From NCBI RefSeq assembly GCF_014196765.1, contig NZ_JACIEE010000017.1, positions 1 to 42,650 on the forward strand: 42,650 bases of DNA, read 5' to 3'. The position numbers and the translations under genes were made by a program. The first letter of the stretch is position 1. Each line of letters begins with the position of its first letter. Shown here piece after piece: positions 26,681-34,634 of this stretch. The notes under the pieces are model-generated. The model made no database searches. It was not told the DNA's origin and saw only the letters and a program-made list of their open reading frames with translations. The DNA comes from Mycoplana azooxidifex. Lineage in GTDB: Bacteria > Pseudomonadota > Alphaproteobacteria > Rhizobiales > Rhizobiaceae.

Positions 26681-29032
26681 GTGGCGAAATATGGCGCCGG
26701 CACTGTCATGCTGTGGGATCGCGGTTATTGGGAGCCTGAGGGCAACAAGTCCCCGGAAGAGGCTTTGAAGAAGGGTGACATCAAGTTCGTACTCCACGGC
26801 AAGCGCCTGCAGGGCGGCTTCGTGCTCGTCAGGATGCGCAACGATCGCGACGGCGGCAAGCGGACAAACTGGTTGCTAATCAAGCACCACGACGACCATT
26901 CCGTCGAGGAGAACGGCGCGGCCATTCTGGACGAGAACATGACGTCGGTCGCGTCCGGCCGGACGATGGAGCAGATAGCCGCCGGCAAGGGGCGGAAGCC
27001 GGTAGCGTTCATGACGGCAAGCGGCGACGTCGAGGTCGATGCTGTGTGGGACAGCAAGCACGGCCTTGCGGCTGACGAGCAAAAGAAGAAGGCCCGCAAG
27101 GATGTAGCGACATCGACGGCAGCCGATCTGCCCGACTTTATTCCCCCGCAGCTCTGCGAGACGGTTGAACGCCCACCAGCCGGCGACAAGTGGCTGCACG
27201 AGATCAAGTTCGACGGATATCGAATTCAGATGCGGGTCGCCGACGGCGGGGTGACGCTCAAAACCCGCAAGGGCCTGGACTGGACCGCCAAGTATCCGGA
27301 GATAGCCGAGGCCGCCGCATCACTTCCCGATTGCATCATCGACGGGGAGATTTGCGCCCTCGACGACAACGGCGCCCCGGACTTCGCCGCTTTGCAGGCA
27401 GCGCTATCGGAGCGCAACACCGGCAATCTGGTCTATTTCCCGTTCGACCTCCTGTTCTATGGCGGACAGGACTTGCGCGAAAAGCACCTGGTCGACCGAA
27501 AAGCTCGGTTGCAGGAGCTGCTTGCGACCAAGGATCCGCATCTGCGTTTCGTCGAGCATTTCGAGACGGGCGGCGATGCGGTTCTACGCTCCGCCTGCAA
27601 GCTCTCGCTCGAAGGCATCGTCTCGAAACAGGCGGATGCGCCCTATCGATCCGGGCGGACCGAAACCTGGGCGAAATCGAAATGCCGAGCGGGGCATGAG
27701 GTTGTCATCGGCGCCTATGCCAAGACGAACGGAAAGTTCCGCTCCCTCCTCGTCGGCGTCAATCGTGGCGACCACTTCGTCTATGTCGGCCGGGTCGGCA
27801 CGGGCTATGGCGCGAAGAAGGTCGAAACGCTTCTGCCCAAGCTGAAGGCGCTCGAAACCACAAAATCGCCCTTCACAGGGATCGGCGCACCGAAAAAAGA
27901 GAAGGAAGTCTTCTGGCTGAGGCCCGAGTTGGTCGCCGAGATCGAATTCGCCGGATGGACCGCTGATGGTCTCGTCCGCCAGGCCGCCTTCAAGGGACTT
28001 CGGGAAGACAAGCCGGCAGCAGAGGTCGAAGCCGAGAAGCCGGCCCCGCCAGCGAAGACGGAGACGCCCGAGCCCGCGCCGGAAACCAACAGAAAACCCG
28101 CGCGCCGCAAGGGAGCCAAAGCGGAGGTCATGGGCGTTTTCATCTCCAATCCGGACAAGCCGCTTTGGCCAGACGCGGGTGACAATAAGCCGGTTACCAA
28201 GGAGGATCTGGCCCGGTATCATGAGGCGGTTGGTTCCTGGCTCATCGAGCATGTGAAGGGCCGACCGTGCTCGATCATCCGCGCGCCGGATGGGATCGGC
28301 GGTGAACAATTCTTCCAGCGCCACGCCATGCCGGGTACCTCGAACCTTCTGGAACTGGTCAAGGTCTTCGGCGACAAGAAGCCATACCTGGAAGTTGAAC
28401 GGATCGAAGGCCTCATCGCCATCGCGCAGATCGGCGGCATCGAGCTGCATCCGTGGAACTGCGAACCGGGAAAACCCGAAGTGCCGGGCCGGCTGGTGTT
28501 CGACCTCGACCCCGGCCCGGACGTGCCGTTCGCGTCGGTGGTGGCGGCCGCGCGCGAGATGCGCGACCGACTGGACGACCTCGGCCTTATCAGTTTTTGT
28601 AAGACGACAGGCGGCAAGGGGCTGCATGTCGTGACGCCGCTTGCGGTCAATGCCCGCAAGCCGCTCTGCTGGTCCGAGGCCAAGGGCTTTGCCCATGACG
28701 TCTGCGCGGAGATGGCCCGGGACAATCCTGACGCCTACCTCATCAAGATGACCAAGAGCCTGCGGGGAGGGCGCATCTTCCTTGACTATCTGCGCAACGA
28801 CCGAATGGCGACTGCCGTCGCCCCCTTGTCACCGCGGGCGAGGCCCGGCGCCACCGTGTCGATGCCGCTCACTTGGACACAGGTCAAATCCGATCTCGAT
28901 CCGAAGCGGTTCACGATCCGCACCGTGCCGGCGCTTCTGGCGAAGACGAGCGCATGGGAGGACTACTGCGATGGCCAGCGCCCGCTGGAGCATGCGATCA
29001 AACGGCTCACCAAACACAGGGCTGCTGCATGA
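26681..29032 (+). CDS. ligD: LigD-type ATP-dependent DNA ligase/polymerase, 5'-truncated
   Basis: A 783-residue frame from GTG 26681. Order is phosphoesterase remnant, ligase, polymerase. Residues 1-70 begin in mid-domain ([35 protein letters not shown]), so about 110 residues of the 3'-phosphoesterase domain with its metal-binding His and Asp are missing. The ligase domain (about 150-460) has the AMP-accepting lysine K176 in HEIKFDGYR and SLEGIVSK. The polymerase domain (about 495-780) has the catalytic FDLDPGPD and TTGGKGLHV motifs. LigD works with Ku in nonhomologous end joining. No good ribosome site precedes the GTG, so expression is uncertain; ligase and polymerase modules look complete. 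Confidence 0.88.
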   Translation: MAKYGAGTVMLWDRGYWEPEGNKSPEEALKKGDIKFVLHGKRLQGGFVLVRMRNDRDGGKRTNWLLIKHHDDHSVEENGAAILDENMTSVASGRTMEQIAAGKGRKPVAFMTASGDVEVDAVWDSKHGLAADEQKKKARKDVATSTAADLPDFIPPQLCETVERPPAGDKWLHEIKFDGYRIQMRVADGGVTLKTRKGLDWTAKYPEIAEAAASLPDCIIDGEICALDDNGAPDFAALQAALSERNTGNLVYFPFDLLFYGGQDLREKHLVDRKARLQELLATKDPHLRFVEHFETGGDAVLRSACKLSLEGIVSKQADAPYRSGRTETWAKSKCRAGHEVVIGAYAKTNGKFRSLLVGVNRGDHFVYVGRVGTGYGAKKVETLLPKLKALETTKSPFTGIGAPKKEKEVFWLRPELVAEIEFAGWTADGLVRQAAFKGLREDKPAAEVEAEKPAPPAKTETPEPAPETNRKPARRKGAKAEVMGVFISNPDKPLWPDAGDNKPVTKEDLARYHEAVGSWLIEHVKGRPCSIIRAPDGIGGEQFFQRHAMPGTSNLLELVKVFGDKKPYLEVERIEGLIAIAQIGGIELHPWNCEPGKPEVPGRLVFDLDPGPDVPFASVVAAAREMRDRLDDLGLISFCKTTGGKGLHVVTPLAVNARKPLCWSEAKGFAHDVCAEMARDNPDAYLIKMTKSLRGGRIFLDYLRNDRMATAVAPLSPRARPGATVSMPLTWTQVKSDLDPKRFTIRTVPALLAKTSAWEDYCDGQRPLEHAIKRLTKHRAAA

Positions 29033-29060
29033 CAATTAAACGGCAGGGTTCAGAGGTCAC

Positions 29061-29448
29061 ATGGAAAGAATGAAAAAAGCTTCTATTCCCATCGAGCACC
29101 TGGCGCGCCTGCGGCGGATCCGCGGTCTGGCGCGGCTGATGGACACGGCGCTTCGGGTTCCCGGAACGCGGATTTCGCGGGGTGCGGACTCGGTCCTCAG
29201 CCTCGTCCCTGGCGTCGGTGATTTCGCGGCCGCGGCTATCAGCCTTGTCATCGTCAAATGAGGCTCGGCGTCTCGGCGTGCCGAACGACAAGCTTGTGAA
29301 GATGCTGGTCAATGTCGGCTTCGATACGGCTGCAGGCAGCGTGTCTTTGCTCGGCGACGTGTTCGACGTCTATTTCAAATCCAACCGCCGCAATCTGAAG
29401 CTGGTGTTGGATCATTTCGGTCTCAAGCACGCAGATCTCGATCGATAA
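29061..29448 (+). pseudogene. DUF4112 membrane protein with a one-base frameshift
   Basis: From ATG 29061: HLARLRRIRGLARLMDTALR, SLVPGVGDFAAAAISLVIV and TGA; the next frame continues at once with NEARRLGVPNDKLVKMLVN, FDTAAGSVSLLGDVFDVYF and KSNRRNLKLVLDHFGL. DUF4112 has exactly this GVGD...EARRLGVP...GSVPLLGDxFD...NRRN series. Removing one A from GTCAAATGAG restores VNEARRLG. Two hydrophobic helices are predicted. Function unknown. It sits 28 bases after ligD and ends seven bases before the convergent second ligase. Confidence 0.8.
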
Positions 29449-29454
29449 AGACCA

Positions 29455-30507
29455 TCACTTGCCGGCCAAAGTATCCATATCGAACACCGCGGCATTGTCC
29501 TGCACTTCGCGCAGGCCCTTGTAGGAGGCGTGACGCAGGTTGCCATCGTCGGTCCAGCCGCGGAATTCGATCTCGGCGATCAGGGTGGGCAGGGCGAAGA
29601 CGTAGTTCTTACCCTTGAGCGGCACGACCGGTTTCTTCGTCTTCAGCTTGTCGAGCGTCTTGCGCAGGTATTCGGCATCCGCCGTCTTGAACCCGGTCCC
29701 GACCGACCCGACCGAGACCCAACCGTCTCCCTTGCGGGCAGCGAGAAGCAGGCTATCGATCCCGCCACGCGCTGCAGAAGATTGCTCGTAGCCGACGATC
29801 ATGAAGCTCTCACTCTGGACGCATTTGATCTTGACCCAATCACCCGCTCGTCCCGACCGGTTTGGCCGCTCGCGGTGCTTGGCGATAATGCCTTCAAGGC
29901 CCATCGAGCAGGCATTCGCGAGCAAGTTCGGCCGACGCCGCGCGCCTCCTTCGAAAGCTGTACCGCGCCGACTGCGCCCTCCAGGAAATCCGAAAGCAGA
30001 TGCCGTCGAACCAAAAGCTCCGTCTTCGTCAAATCGTGGCCATCGAAGTAGAGGAGATCGAAAGCGAAAAAGACGGCCTCCGTTGAGGCGCGCTTGCCGC
30101 CGCGGCCGCCGAGCGAGCGCTGCAGCGCCCCGAAATCCGCGTAGCCCTGCTTGCTGAGAACCACCGCCTCACCGTCGAGGATGGCGGTCCCGACGCCGAG
30201 CTTCTGGCAGCTTCGGCAATCTTGAGAAACCTATGTGTCCAGTCATGGCCACCGCGGTGATGATCCGCACCGCGTTGGGCTCGATGTGGATTGCCAGGCG
30301 ATGCCCGTCCCATTTGATCTCGTAGAGCCATTCCGGCCCTTCCGGTGGTGTCGGACGAAGAAGGGCGAGACAGGGCTCGACGCGCTGGGGCATCGGATCG
30401 AAAGGAAGGCTTGGCTGCTCAGGATCGCGTTTGCGAACCGGGCGAGACTGCAGTGTCTCGCCGGACTCATCGTACAACGGTATGGCAGATCGGCGCTTCT
30501 GTTTCAT
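29455..30507 (-). pseudogene. Second ATP-dependent DNA ligase (LigD-like ligase domain), frameshifted
   Basis: Three frames combine: ATG 30507 with PMPQRVEPCLALLRPTPPEG and LYEIKWDGHRLAIHI (AMP-accepting lysine in EIKWDG), RIIT; then GGHDWTHRF, MVLSKQGYADFGALQRSLGG, EAVFFAFDLLYFDGHDL and DFLEGAVG; then SMGLEGIIAKHRERPNRSGR, DWVKIKC and the OB-fold part GDGWVSVGSVGTGF ... AEIEFRGWTDDG. It would be about 350 residues, a stand-alone LigC-type ligase without polymerase or phosphoesterase. At least two indels lie near 30240-30160 and 29930. Same strand as, and 52 bases after, ku1. Confidence 0.8.
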
Positions 30508-30559
30508 CGATATCCATCACATGCGGAGAGTTCGAACATAGGTGACGTCCGTGAAGATT

Positions 30560-31369
30560 TCAGGCGCGCTTGCCTTTTCCACCGGCGGCCAGGCTCTTGC
30601 GCAAAGCGTCCATGATGTCGATGACATTGCTCTCGGTGGCCGCGCCGTCATCGTTGGCCTTGCCCTTTTTCGAGGGTTTCAGAGCCTTCTTCTTTTTCGC
30701 GATGATGTCGAGCAGCGCGTCCTGTACGGGGTCTGAAACCATATCCGCCGACCAGGTTTTGGTGTACTGCTTGATGAATTTCTGAACGAGGGGAATGAGG
30801 TCGGGGTCCGATTTGGTGTCGATGTCCTCGAAGTAGGACTCTTCCGGCCGGACCTCGTCGCCGAAGCGCAGCGTCCAGAGGACGATCCCTTCGCCCCGCG
30901 GTTCGAGCACGACAGCGCGCTCGCGCCGGCCGATGACGAGCCGTGATACGCCGAATACCTTGTCGGACGCCATGGCGTCACGAATGACGGCGAAAGCCTC
31001 GTGGCCGACCGGATCGTCCGGCACGAGATAATGCGGCTTTTCGAGATAGATCCATTCTATGCTGTCGCGCGGGACGAACTTGTCGATGTCGATAGTCTTC
31101 ACCGTATCGAGCGCGACGGCGTCCAGTTCGTCGTCGGTGAGCAGGACATAGTCGTTCTCGCCGCGGGCATAACCCTTGACCTCGTCCTCATCCTTCACCG
31201 GCTTGCGCGTGACGGCATCGACATATTGCGAGACGACACGATTTCCAGTCTCCCTGTTCAAGGTGTGGAAGCGGACCTTGTCGCTCTCCGAGGTCGCCGG
31301 TGACATGGAGACCGGGCAGGTGACGAGGGAGAGCTTCAGATAGCCTTTCCAATAGGGACGCGGCGCCAT
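30560..31369 (-). CDS. ku: Ku DNA end-binding protein, copy 1
   Basis: A 269-residue bacterial Ku. Start ATG 31369 (MAPRPYWKGYLKLSLVTCPV). Hallmarks: RPYWKGYLKLSLV, the DKVRFHTLNRETGN strand pair, KPHYLVPDD, and the Lys-rich C-terminus (KKKKALKPSKKGKAN ... KGKRA). Ku forms a homodimer ring on double-strand ends and recruits LigD. It follows the other ku gene by 11 bases and precedes the ligase remnant, so a ku-ku-ligase operon is evident. Confidence 0.93.
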   Translation of the reverse strand: MAPRPYWKGYLKLSLVTCPVSMSPATSESDKVRFHTLNRETGNRVVSQYVDAVTRKPVKDEDEVKGYARGENDYVLLTDDELDAVALDTVKTIDIDKFVPRDSIEWIYLEKPHYLVPDDPVGHEAFAVIRDAMASDKVFGVSRLVIGRRERAVVLEPRGEGIVLWTLRFGDEVRPEESYFEDIDTKSDPDLIPLVQKFIKQYTKTWSADMVSDPVQDALLDIIAKKKKALKPSKKGKANDDGAATESNVIDIMDALRKSLAAGGKGKRA

Positions 31370-31380
31370 GATCGTTCTCC

Positions 31381-32286
31381 TCAACCGGCTTTGCGCTGTG
31401 CTGCCGTCGAGCCGCGCGCCTTCGATGCCGTTGCACGCGCCGCGGGCTTGCGCCCGGCGCCCTTGTTGGCGTTGACAGCGGCGCGCTTCGGCTTGTCTCC
31501 GCTGGCCTTCAGCATCTTGGCGCTTTCGCGCAGCGCGGCAAGCAGATCGTCGGGCTTGGAGACCTTGACCGCCTTGCGCTTCGGCAGGGCCTTGCCTTCG
31601 ATCTTCGCCTTCACCAGTTCAGCGACCGCCGTCTCGTAGCGATCGTCGAACGCGGCGGGATCGAAGGTTCCTTTCTTGGTGGCGATGATGTGCTTGGCGA
31701 GATCCAGCATCTCGCCCTTGATCCGCAGCTTCGGCACTTCCTCAAACGCCTTCTCCGAAGAGCGGACCTCGTAGTCGTACTGCATCGTGGTGGCGATCAG
31801 GCCCTTGCCATGGGTGCGGATCAACACGGTGCGCATGCGCCGGAACAGGACGGTGCGGGCGACTGCGGCGACCTTCGACTTCTCCATCGCATCACGCAGC
31901 GCGGTAAAGGCGTCCGAAGAAACCCGGTCGGTCGGCACGAGATAGTAGGGCTTGTCGAAATAGACGTCATCAACGTCGGAGCAGGAGATGAAGGCTTCGA
32001 TTTGCAGCGTCTTGTTGCTGTCAGGAATGGTCGCCGCCACCTCTTCCGGATCGATCATGATGTACTGGCCGTTCTCGATCTCGAAGCCCTTGGTCTGGTC
32101 CTCGCGCTCGACCTCCTTGCCGGTGTCGCTGTCGACGAACACGCGGTTGACGCGGTTGCCTGTCTTTTTATTGATCGTATGAAACGAAATGCGCTCAGAA
32201 GTGCTGGCGGCCGTATAGAGGCCGACGCCGCAGCTCACCTCGCCGAACTTGATGAAACCCTTCCACTGAGCACGATGACCGGCCAT
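31381..32286 (-). CDS. ku: Ku DNA end-binding protein, copy 2
   Basis: A 301-residue Ku. ATG 32286 (MAGHRAQWKGFIKFGEVSCG) matches the family start; the frame stays open upstream but that part is not Ku. Motifs: AQWKGFIKFG, ERISFHTINKKTGN, KPYYLVPTD and MRTVLIRTHGKG. The C-terminus is an extended Lys/Ala-rich tail (about 245-301) for non-specific DNA contact. Rhizobia often keep two or more ku genes, and divergent copies may form heteromers. It is divergent from the HARP-like gene across a 202-base shared promoter region. Confidence 0.93.
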   Translation of the reverse strand: MAGHRAQWKGFIKFGEVSCGVGLYTAASTSERISFHTINKKTGNRVNRVFVDSDTGKEVEREDQTKGFEIENGQYIMIDPEEVAATIPDSNKTLQIEAFISCSDVDDVYFDKPYYLVPTDRVSSDAFTALRDAMEKSKVAAVARTVLFRRMRTVLIRTHGKGLIATTMQYDYEVRSSEKAFEEVPKLRIKGEMLDLAKHIIATKKGTFDPAAFDDRYETAVAELVKAKIEGKALPKRKAVKVSKPDDLLAALRESAKMLKASGDKPKRAAVNANKGAGRKPAARATASKARGSTAAQRKAG

Positions 32287-32488
32287 CTTGAACACTCCCG
32301 ACTCGACGCAACCAAAACGAGTCAAGCGAATCAGAAAGGAATTTGTTTCGAGTCGAATAGAATCGGAAATCAATAACTTAGGTGCTTCTCGTCTCCCTTT
32401 TTGCGAGTCTCGAATATGCCCTTGATTCGCTGCATCTTTTATGCGGCCGGTGCGTTCTTCCGGGACCGCAACCGAGAGGGGCAATGTC

Positions 32489-33574
32489 ATGCCCGAACGT
32501 GAACTCGATACCGGAACCGCCAATGTTCGGCGCGACGAGAAAGGCCAGTTCAGGAAGAGCGTAGATGTCAGCCGGCTCTTGTCCGCCGACCAGCGCAAGA
32601 AGGCGGATAATGAGTCCGAGCCCAGCGAAGGCGACCGCGGTGATCGGCGCACGAAACACCGAGGAGCGGGTCGCCTCGCGAGTGGTGACGTTATGACGGA
32701 GGATGTCGAGAGTGCCGATGGGGCCGAGGATGGCGGCGAGCGTGCCTCTGTCTCGTTTCCATTTGACCGCATGACAGTGCAGCGGTTTCGCGAGACCTTT
32801 CCGCGCGCCCGCTGGAGCGACTGGCGAAAGGCCTGGGTCGTTCCCGGCAAGACGGCGCGCCGGCGTATTGATCGCTGGCTGGCCAAGGAAGAATCCCGTG
32901 CCGATCCCTACGCAGAGGCGAAGGGCAGGGATGCTTTTGCCTTCGAGCCGATCCTCAGCCCCTACCTCGGCGTCGATAAGGACGGGCTCCGCATCACGAC
33001 GCCCTATTCCCGCAAACTGGTCGAGGAAATCCGGCAGGTGCCCTTCGCCCGCTGGGACGGCCACCACAAGGCCTGGCGGGTGCCTTTCTCCTCCTATGAC
33101 GATCTTGTCGACCACTGGCAGGCCATCGAGATGGAAGCACAGCGGTGCGAACCCGAAGAAAGGCGCAAGCGCGCTGCGGCGCGCAAGGGGACCGAGGAGG
33201 AAAGGACGTCCCGCCGCCGGACGGCCGAGCGCAAGCGTCGTCGCATCCCACTTCCCGCCGATGATCTGCCCCCGTTGGACCGGCCGATCGCGACGACACC
33301 GCACGGGATTATCGTCGTAGCCGACATCACCGGCGAGCTGGTCGAGCACGAAGAGATTGCCGACCTCTATCCCGGCATCGCCGACGATCATGTCTGGGGA
33401 TCATGGCGAATGCCGTCGCTGGATGAATTGGTGCAGACCTGGCCCTCGCGAACTGAACCCGGCGACGACGAGCGCCAGCGCGGCTGGTGGCTGCCGACCC
33501 TCGAAGAATTACGCGCCGCGCGGCGAACTGCGAGGGCGCGCGAGCGTCGGGCGATGCAGCAGGCGCCGGTCTGA
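32489..33574 (+). CDS. HARP-like repeat protein linked to Ku (unknown function)
   Basis: A 361-residue protein from ATG 32489 with a GAGAGGGG ribosome site. Two related modules resemble the HARP domain of SMARCAL1-type annealing helicases: residues 95-133 (FRETFPRARWSDWRKAWVVP, then basic RRRIDRW) and 172-213 (VPFARWDGHHKAWRVP, YDDLVDHW). The shared core is P-x-A-R-W-(x)4-KAW-x-VP. A third weak echo lies near 300-345 (VWGSWRMPSLDELV; RGWWLPTLEELR). The start (1-90) and middle (215-255) are very basic and probably disordered. No helicase motifs. Divergent from ku2 and convergent with exonuclease III; a DNA-annealing or end-bridging role is inference. Confidence 0.6.
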   Translation: MPERELDTGTANVRRDEKGQFRKSVDVSRLLSADQRKKADNESEPSEGDRGDRRTKHRGAGRLASGDVMTEDVESADGAEDGGERASVSFPFDRMTVQRFRETFPRARWSDWRKAWVVPGKTARRRIDRWLAKEESRADPYAEAKGRDAFAFEPILSPYLGVDKDGLRITTPYSRKLVEEIRQVPFARWDGHHKAWRVPFSSYDDLVDHWQAIEMEAQRCEPEERRKRAAARKGTEEERTSRRRTAERKRRRIPLPADDLPPLDRPIATTPHGIIVVADITGELVEHEEIADLYPGIADDHVWGSWRMPSLDELVQTWPSRTEPGDDERQRGWWLPTLEELRAARRTARARERRAMQQAPV

Positions 33575-33576
33575 CC

Positions 33577-34359
33577 TCAATCCGCGGGCGGCTCGATCTC
33601 GATCATCACAGGCGCGTGGTCGCTGGTGTGGTCCCAGCTTCGCGGCCCGCGGCGAACGCTGGCGGACCTCAGCCAAGGGGCCACGGTGGGGCTGAGCAGA
33701 AGATGGTCGATGCGCAGGCCCGCATCGCGCTCGAAGGAATTGCGCCAATATTTCCAGAAGGTGTAGATGCGTTCCTTCGGATGGAGGTGGCGGACGGCAT
33801 CGGTCCAGCCTTGGGCGAGGAGATCGGCGTAGGCTTTCCTGACTTCCGGGCGAAACAGCGCATCGTCACGCCAACGTTCTGGTGCATAGACATCGAGGTC
33901 CGTGGGCATAACGTTGTAGTCGCCGACCAGCAGGGCGGGTATGCCGAGTTCGATCAGCTCGGCGGCGTAGGCCTGGAGGCGCTGGAACCAGCGCAGCTTA
34001 TAGTCGAACTTCGCGCCGGGGGCCGGGTTGCCGTTGGGAAGATAGAGGCAGCCGACCAGCATGCCGTCGATGGCGGCCTCGATATAGCGGCTATGCGCGT
34101 CGTCTGGATCGCCCGGCAGGCCGCGTCGCGTAAGGACAGGCATCCTGTCCCTGGCGAGGATCGCGACGCCATTCCAGCTCTTCTGTCCGTGCCAGACCGC
34201 CTCGTATCCGACCCGCTGAAGTTCGCGCCGCGGGAAGCGCTCGTCGGGCGATTTTAGTTCCTGCAGGCAAACGACATCGGGGGCATCGTCTTCCAGCCAC
34301 CGCAGGAGGTTGGGAAGGCGACCATTGATGCCATTGACGTTGTAGGTGGCGATCTTCAC
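33577..34359 (-). CDS. xth: Exodeoxyribonuclease III (AP endonuclease family)
   Basis: A 260-residue EEP-fold nuclease: MKIATYNVNGINGRL, LQELKSPDERFP, the WNGVAIL strand, GDYNVMPTDLDVY, RIDHLLLSP and SDHAPVMIEIE. Metal-binding Glu (QELK), Asp/Asn (GDYN) and the terminal Asp-His (SDH) are all present. It cuts abasic sites and trims 3' blocking groups, useful with a LigD that has lost phosphoesterase. Ends two bases from the convergent HARP-like gene. Probably a second xth beside a chromosomal copy. Confidence 0.92.
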   Translation of the reverse strand: MKIATYNVNGINGRLPNLLRWLEDDAPDVVCLQELKSPDERFPRRELQRVGYEAVWHGQKSWNGVAILARDRMPVLTRRGLPGDPDDAHSRYIEAAIDGMLVGCLYLPNGNPAPGAKFDYKLRWFQRLQAYAAELIELGIPALLVGDYNVMPTDLDVYAPERWRDDALFRPEVRKAYADLLAQGWTDAVRHLHPKERIYTFWKYWRNSFERDAGLRIDHLLLSPTVAPWLRSASVRRGPRSWDHTSDHAPVMIEIEPPAD

Positions 34360-34467
34360 GAGTAGCCTCGGGGAGCGGTGATTGTCCGGAGACGAAACCG
34401 CCCGGGAATCTCAAAGGTTCCAGCTGCGCTTGAACGACCGAAGGCCGGGCGGAGCCGGAACCGGACG

Positions 34468-34617
34468 CTATCTATTTTGAGACGGCCTTTGTCGCGACAG
34501 AAGCTCCAGGGTACGCTCATCCGGCTCGTCTTCGAAATAGCTTTCCAGCGCAGCACGAAACCGTGGGCTTTCGTGGCCTGAAGCCTCATAGAACAGCGTC
34601 ATCCAGGCGCATTCCAT
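34468..34617 (-). CDS. 49-residue acidic small protein
   Basis: ATG 34617 to TAG 34468-34470 gives MECAWMTLFYEASGHESPRF, RAALESYFEDEPDERTL and ELLSRQRPSQNR. Composition and codon use look protein-like (helical acidic middle), but no strong ribosome site is seen and no family is recognised. It lies in the gap between exonuclease III and the glycan operon and could be the 3' end of an older gene. Confidence 0.4.
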   Translation of the reverse strand: MECAWMTLFYEASGHESPRFRAALESYFEDEPDERTLELLSRQRPSQNR

Positions 34618-34634
34618 GAAAGAAGCCGACGCGT

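Noticed and set aside
32287-32886. Extended 501-residue Ku with a novel N-terminus
   Set aside because: The added part is an antisense shadow of the HARP-like gene; Ku homology begins at ATG 32286.
34395-34421. EcfG-like site upstream of exonuclease III on the minus strand
   Set aside because: GGAAC and GTTT are present but 18 bases apart, outside the usual 16-17.
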